Of a stretch of DNA of 64,000 nt, positions 57,901 through 64,000 are shown in pieces (the first letter of the stretch is position 1; each line of letters begins with the position of its first letter). The notes beneath the pieces are model-generated. The model was not told the DNA's origin, made no database searches, and worked only from the letters and a program-made list of their open reading frames with translations. The translations under genes were made by a program, and so were the position numbers. Source of the DNA: Camillea tinctor (taxonomy: Eukaryota > Ascomycota > Sordariomycetes > Xylariales > Xylariaceae). The stretch lies in the NCBI GenBank assembly GCA_022578605.1, contig MU394107.1, positions 1-64,000 of the forward strand, written 5' to 3'.

Positions 57901-60900
57901 CAGGAGCTGTTCCCAGATCAAACCGTCATCGGCCTTTCCAATGCAGTGAACTTCATCAAATATGATACGCTTCACACGATGTGACCATGAATTGGGGCCA
58001 ACTGAATTGGAAGGCGAAAGTAGCATAATTTGTAAGACATGCGGGACAGTCACTAGAACTTGACAGCCGGTTGGGTTATTGGTTCTGGTATCTCGAGTAT
58101 GTATCGCCCATACGGATCTCGCGGGGCGGTCATACGACTTTTGAAATCGGGCCTGTATTTCAGCGGCAATTTGGTTCACCAGAGCTTTCGTGGGAGCTAC
58201 GTAAACAAGTACGCCGTCGTCATCAGCCTGCAAGATCTTTTTCATCGCGTAGAATGAGATGAATGTCTTGCCGGAAGAAGTGGGAGCAACTATAAAGAGA
58301 CTCTTGTCGTTGTCTATACCGTCAAGAACGGTACGCTGCCATGCATCAGGGTCGAATGGCACACGATGATCCTTCTGAGAATCAAAACTTCGCTCAAGAT
58401 ATGGCCCACAATATTGCAATTGGAAATCGTTGGGTTTTCCTGATATTTTTATAGGTGTCACATCGTAGCCAATACGAAGGGGGAAGCATAGAGGCCGTGA
58501 TATTAATCCATGGTTGTCACCAGCCAAGATGGAGATCTTTAGTGCTGCTCCAATCGCTTGTAGTGCTCCAGACATTTCGCGAGTCAATCCAGCCATTTTA
58601 CATGTCTCGAGACCATGATTAAAAAGTAATCCTGCCATTTCCATAGCTATATAGGAGAGGTTAGGTCATGTGAATATGTATCAGCATTCTAATCGGAACG
58701 TACCTTGGATGTTTTTTGACGGATCAAGGCTAAAAGCCCAGGCTTTGTATATAATATCACAGATGTACAATGAAATTTCAGCCTTGACTCCAGCGGTATT
58801 CTCTTTCAGACTATCGAGTAGTTTGGTTGCTTTATGATATCGCTTGATAGCATCTGGTTCATTGTTGAACTCTTGGCTGCGGACCTTCCAGTTAGCTAGA
58901 GCCGTAGTGGCCTTTGCTTCATCTTTCCGTCGTTGTATTGCTCGAGCTTCCTCCTGTGCTTTCATCTTACCCCTGTTGGTAGACAGATGTGCCTTCTTCC
59001 CTGTCATGGAGTTGGTTATCAATTTCACAGTGATTAACTAATACAATCAAAATATGAATGAGAAAGGAAAAGCTTAAGTAAGCCTCTAATATGTATAGGA
59101 CAATCATGGGGGGATGTACCAAAGCTTGCGTACTTACCTTTCATATATCCACTAGAAGACACAGGCTCACCATTCATCCCCGTATGCTGTGTGCCAACCC
59201 CCAATGTTGAATTTTGTTTAGGTTTCACAATAACTTCAGGGTCAATAAGTTTGCCTGTTGCGCTGGTAAGACTGGCTGAATATGCCAAGATATCCCTCAT
59301 GAACCTCTGCATTTTTCTACTAGCAAAGAACCCAGGCTTCTGTGGTACTCGTTTGGGATCAAGAAGCCGTCTAGCGTTGTGCCAATGCGAAAGCTCTGAG
59401 AAGACTCTGCTCTCATCATGACTCGAACTACTATCCACAACATCGAGATTTATAGGCTCAAGGAACTCATCCAGTACTGCAAGGTTGAATGACATAACCG
59501 ATGCTTGGGTGAAACCAGTATGTGAAGGCAGATTATTCGTCGATAACGCCATAGGGGTTAGAAACGTCTTGTGTTCAGTGAGGACAACCCCGCTTTGTTC
59601 TTCTACATACGTAGCTAGTCTCTTCGCCTCATTAAGTACGGAATGAGGTAAAGGACGACCTTCCAGAACGTGTGAGTACATTGACAAGAACAATCGACCA
59701 TCGAATAAGTCGAAAAGATCCCAATCTGTAACATGAAGCTGCGATACGATCATGCGTGAGCTGAGAGCCCTCATTGCCTCCTGGCAGAAGAGTTCCATGA
59801 ACGAGTTCGCACTTTTCACTGCGGTTGCTGACATAGATGGGCTCTGGATATCAAGGGACCTGTCCGATAAATTGGCAAGTCGCATTATAGCGGTATGAAT
59901 AAGCAGAGCAGCTGAAGCAAGAACGCAATCGTCGCTCGGATTCATCTGCAACAATTTAGAGAGGATGGCTATTATGAGCCGTTCTCTTAGGGTTATTCCA
60001 GAGTATGTGACGTTCTCATAGTCAACTACGATCGAATTATTTCCAACTTGAGAATTTCCCCCTTCCGTGCTAGATGGAGGCAAGGCGCGGAAGACAGGGC
60101 CATGGGTAATCATAGTAGCAAATACCTATTTCTTGTCAGCTATTCTGATCATAGAATTTGGAAACTTGATCATGAAATTAGAGTCTGGTATTATAAATAT
60201 TTTAGATTGCCAGACATCGGCTTTAGTGACGAGGTGTCTTCATCAACTTACTCTAGAGCTCTGAAAATCCACGGTATGAATGAGGCCTATACTGAACTCG
60301 TTGCAAAGGAATCGGTGAATCATATAGAGAAACATCTCCTGTTCGCGCGATGGGCTTTGATGTAATGCATTTCCATCATGGCAAAGCAAATATAGGATAG
60401 CATTTTTCACCATCCATGAGGCAAAGGCAGGAGAGCCACAGGAGGGGAAACAGAGCACGAAGTGATCACCATTCTCATCTTGGTTCATGAACCGTTGAAG
60501 ATGTTGAACAAGGATAGTTCTCGTGAGTAGGTATTTGTATCTCCTGCTCTTGGGGGCTGTATCGGGGACACAGAGTTCCCGGTGGTCGTCAAAGAATGCG
60601 ACCCGAAAATTGCAACCACGCGACTTCAGGTTATTAAGGAATGCTTCCACGGCAAATATAGCATGGAGAAGCTGGAATCCATCTATACGAATGCAGGAAT
60701 TAACATGCCGACTCAGACCATAGTATACACCTGGATACCTAGACACGGCCCCAGGCAAGGTAAGAGAGGGGTGTTTAACTTTACCTTCAAAGTCTACACG
60801 AGAAGAGCCAATACAGTGTAGGATCAGAGAGTCGCCGTGGATAAGGAAAAGCTCCTTGCCGCCATAGTCGCCGACAATGTCGACATGACGCGATCGCAAG

Positions 60901-60953
60901 ACTGCATACCAGCGGGCTAGGCGCTCACGCCTTTTTTCGCCGTCATCTGCCAT
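54980..60953 (-). CDS. DDX60/Ski2-like DExH-box RNA helicase, 1864 aa
   Basis: Five exons: 60953-60252, 60125-59138, 59000-58704, 58646-57617, 57557-54980 (5,595 nt, in frame); start ATG in MADDGEKRRERLARWY. The N-terminal ~780 residues are a conserved fungal extension without known catalytic motif (KSRGCNFRVAFFDDHRELC). Core: Walker A APTSSGKT (Lys789), APTKALVNQ, the DEVH box (893-896), ALSATVGNP, GVHHAGMNRGYRQVVE, VIATGTLALGINMPCKSVAF and motif VI QASGRAGRRGFDLLGN. Between the two RecA lobes is a charged Lys/Glu insert. The C-terminus has an acidic, Ser-rich linker (SWEDDDGTISSGDDAEEDE) before a final conserved VNVLRAFSYLKEEF. Architecture and length match DDX60-type helicases, relatives of Ski2 that act on RNA; in mammals DDX60 aids RNA sensing. 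Fungal function unknown. Cytoplasmic. Confidence 0.94.
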
Positions 60954-63900
60954 GATTGGATAGTCGTTACAAAGGAGCACTGGATGAAATGAAGACGAGG
61001 TAGGAAAGCAGTCATAAGGAAATCCCAAAAGAAAGAAATATATTATCTTGGGGCCTGAGTGATGGCCTGGTTGCCTGAGCATCTGGGTGTCTGGGTATCT
61101 GTCATCTCAACCCAACCGGGCAACATATCACATTCATATTTGCTTATGTATCATATATACATGTTGACAGACTGCATTGATACTCTTTCTAGGAATCCTT
61201 GGCATGGCGGGGTATGCTAAGCCGTACACCTCGTCCTCACAACTGGTTGGTGTTGGTTGGTCAGGAAGGAAAGTTGAGATATGATGGGGATAATACTCGA
61301 AATTATGTATGTAGGTTACTCGACGTGTTTCCGGGACGGCTCGAGGGGTAGGCGCCTAGTATTGGCTTTTGGGGTGAATACGTTTATTACGGATGACCGG
61401 GAAAGACTGGGGCTGTGTTGGTTGAAATCCCGATGGTAGGTCCATTCATCTCCGTATGACAAACGACAAACGCAAGCCGGCAGCCAGCGTCACACGGTGG
61501 TGGAGTGGGGCGTCGTATTTAGGTAAGGAATATCATTCAGAGCCTACTGGTGATAAATGCAGGCTGTGAAATCGGATGCCCTATTGCAACCAATTACAAC
61601 CTGATCGACATATCAGGGAAGAGGACAAGAATGGAATGAAAGGCTAGGTAAGCACTTCTCAACAAAAGACTTCTTTTATAACATGGCAAAGGATGCCAAG
61701 ATTTACAGATGGTATAATATAAGTATGTAGGTGTTCTTGATATGAATTCCTTGCACTTTTCGGATTAATACTGGAGGCTTGGATGCATACCGTAACTGGA
61801 CTTAAATTAGCTGAATGTACTTAGATAAAAGGGGGAAAATGATACTTGAGATAATTCAACGCAAGAGTTTAAAAGGTTATTGCAATTTTACATGTAGCAT
61901 GATGTAGGTAACCACGGCACTATAAATTCATATTGCATTACCTTTTCTCCCTCACAGTAGGTCTTCCAACCCACCCACAAAGTATGTAGATACATCATTC
62001 ACACCTATAATCAATTCGAAGGAACCTTTATCATGGAAATCTGTTATCTCTACGCTTGGATTGGTTTTAAGTAGGTTATATTTTGTTTATAAAAGCTTCA
62101 ACCTAACATCTACATTCATCTTTGCTAATAATGGTATTTTCCAGTATTGAAGCTAGAATTCTCTATAGAGCATTATGGTACATTAATGAGTTATCACTTC
62201 CAAATACTCTAACCCGCCATTCGAATTATCGTGTGAAGTTTTTCATGAACAATTCTCAATATCACACCCTCCTGGGTAGATACCTAGCCTCTCGGGCACG
62301 ATATCCATTTAGACGTATATGGAAGGGGTTGATCAGAACATCCCAACCCTGACTTGGCCCCCATATTGGGTGCTTTCGGAAGTTGTCAGTGTGAGGTTAC
62401 TAGGAAAAACCGAGGCTCGTGCCTAGAGACGTAACCCATCCCGTGGATTCACTTTTTTAGCTGGTACTGTCGGGGTTCACATCTATGTAGGTAGTGGACT
62501 ATATATCTCTTTCACGCATTATTGGCATATTTGGTGTTTGGTTCGTGGATTAATAGATCACATTCGTATATAAATTACGCTACCGCGGGAACCCGTCCCG
62601 ACTCCTGAGTACTGTGCGGTGGTCGGTAGCCTGGTGGTAGTTCATGCAGCCCGACTTCATAGTTTCAGGTGCCTAACAACGAAATGGATACCATGTACTT
62701 TGGCAAAGTCAAGTATCTAAACCGAAATCTAGGACAGTGTCAGACCCTCTTTTTGGAGGGTAGTTCAGTATGGGTTACGGCATAACCCTTTCTTATAGTG
62801 TATATTCTTATCATTTCACCGGCGGGAAGAAACTCTTCTGAAACAGCCAATGCCCTTTAATTTCCACCGAGGCCTCCTCTTAACTATCAAGTAGCATGGC
62901 AATATTTATTTTCCCTTTGGTGGATTGACGATAATAGGTTATAGGTGTTTGTAGTGTAGGTATGATTACCTAGACAAGTACGTACCTTTGTAGTTATGGT
63001 GTAGGGAAAGTATCAGGTAAATTACGCAGGCAGACGTGAAGTTTTGTATATGTGCATTCATTCATTTACTCTATATTTGTCCGATGTTTAATGGTGCGAC
63101 ATCAAAATCACCCGGTACCTGTACACTAGTGTAAAAACTGTGAAAACAGTATTATGTAGTTTTGAAGTTAGTGAGTATAACAAACCGGTGACTTCTAATC
63201 TTTTTGGATTCCATTTTTTAATGTGGTAATTTTGTATAATTATTAGTAATACAGAAGAATAGAGGGAGGTAATTTTTTTTTCTGTTTCTTTTCAGCTTGT
63301 TCCATTGCGCGTCCTTATATGTACACTAACCTCAGCTACATTAATAAGCCTTTTCGTGTAATAATTACGGAGTAATCGATAAGATACATACTATGTACCT
63401 TGTGTAGGGAAAGGTACCTAACGTTAGCTCTACAGTAAAGGATGTATGAAAGTATCTAATTTATGTAACCTTCTAGCAACCTTTCTAAGCGAATAGAGTT
63501 GCGTTAGGTGCATATCTATATTTACCTATGCATGGATGGTCGATCAATCAATGTCCCTCAATGCAACGAATCTCTCTTCTCTCTCTCACACACACACTCT
63601 CTCTACCCCCCCCCCCCCCCTTTCTCCCTCCCTCCTCTTTTTCCTCCGACTATCAAATAACAACAACATCCATATTAGTCCATCGCATCCAAGCAAATCA
63701 ATCGATTTTCAAAACGCATCGACCCGACACACCGCCCTCCTCTATCTGTCGACCCTCGCGTAAATCCTACAAGGACCATTAGTTAAACAATACTCGGTTC
63801 TATTCTATACCTACCATTCCTCCCCGACCGTACACCATCTTCACCTCTTCATCCTGGTCCTACTATATCGTCTTCATCCCCTGTATTCGCCTTTTATTTT

Positions 63901-63993
63901 TTTATCCCCCCCCCTCTGCCTTCTCGCGAGGCCTCCATCTGATACCCAACCTACTATCCTAGCTGGGTTCATCCCATTGTCACATTTCGCACC
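60954..63993. other. 3-kb spacer ending in a pyrimidine-rich leader
   Basis: No credible exon from 60954 to 63500; ORFs are short and unrelated. From about 63567 to 63920 the plus strand becomes strongly pyrimidine-rich (CT, CA and a run of about 16 C at 63606-63621), typical of promoters and 5' leaders of well-expressed filamentous-fungal genes. This suggests a gene starting at the right edge. Confidence 0.55.
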
Positions 63994-64000
63994 ATGTCGT
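63994..64000 (+). CDS. Possible start codon of a gene cut by the window edge
   Basis: CGCACCATGTCGT has a good fungal start context (CACCATG) and follows the pyrimidine-rich leader. Only seven bases are visible, so the product is unknown. Confidence 0.35.

Overview
The window begins with a true chromosome end: fifteen perfect CCCTAA units, followed by about 1 kb of AT-rich sequence. Introns have fungal form (short, GT-AG, with CTAAC-type branch sites), secreted CAZymes are abundant, solo LTRs are scattered through the spacers, and a decayed P450 carries C:G to T:A stop codons that look like repeat-induced point mutation (RIP). Together these point to a subtelomere of a filamentous ascomycete (Pezizomycotina, perhaps Sordariomycetes). 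Species cannot be read from the sequence. All exon models below were built by hand from splice consensus and reading frame; each joins to a length divisible by three.

Layout. 0-1 kb: telomere and AT-rich relic. 1-4.3 kb: secreted GH106-like glycosidase. 6.5-7.9 kb: unknown protein built from three repeated exon modules. 8.3-14.9 kb: head-to-head pair of a five-LysM secreted protein and a killer-toxin-like GH18 chitinase. 15.2-16.6 kb: dead P450 next to a solo LTR. 17.7-20 kb: secreted GMC oxidoreductase. 22.2-23.5 kb: unknown coiled-coil protein. 24.6-26.0 kb: MFS transporter. 27.4-30.6 kb: secreted GH31 alpha-glucosidase. 31.3-39.6 kb: phosphonopyruvate decarboxylase, aldo-keto reductase, 2-oxoglutarate dioxygenase and PEP phosphomutase. 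43.0-45.0 kb: second GMC oxidoreductase. 45.2-47.8 kb: retroelement patch with a complete 823-bp non-autonomous LTR element. 48.2-49.1 kb: GST-like protein. 51.3-54.5 kb: secreted S8 protease. 55.0-61.0 kb: 1,864-residue Ski2/DDX60-like helicase. The last 3 kb is spacer ending in a pyrimidine-rich leader and a possible start codon at the window edge.

Most interesting is the 31.3-39.6 kb block. PEP phosphomutase makes the C-P bond and phosphonopyruvate decarboxylase makes that step irreversible; this pair defines phosphonate biosynthesis. Here they lie with an AKR7-type reductase suited to small anionic aldehydes and an Fe(II)/2OG dioxygenase, and with no aminotransferase. The simplest inferred route is PEP to phosphonopyruvate to phosphonoacetaldehyde to 2-hydroxyethylphosphonate, then oxidation. 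This would be a compact fungal phosphonate cluster near a telomere. The phosphomutase has an unusual EDK-X9-NS gating loop instead of EDK-X5-NS. The second major theme is chitin and polysaccharide attack: the LysM/chitinase pair, GH31, GH106-like and S8 protease suit competition with other fungi or interaction with a host.
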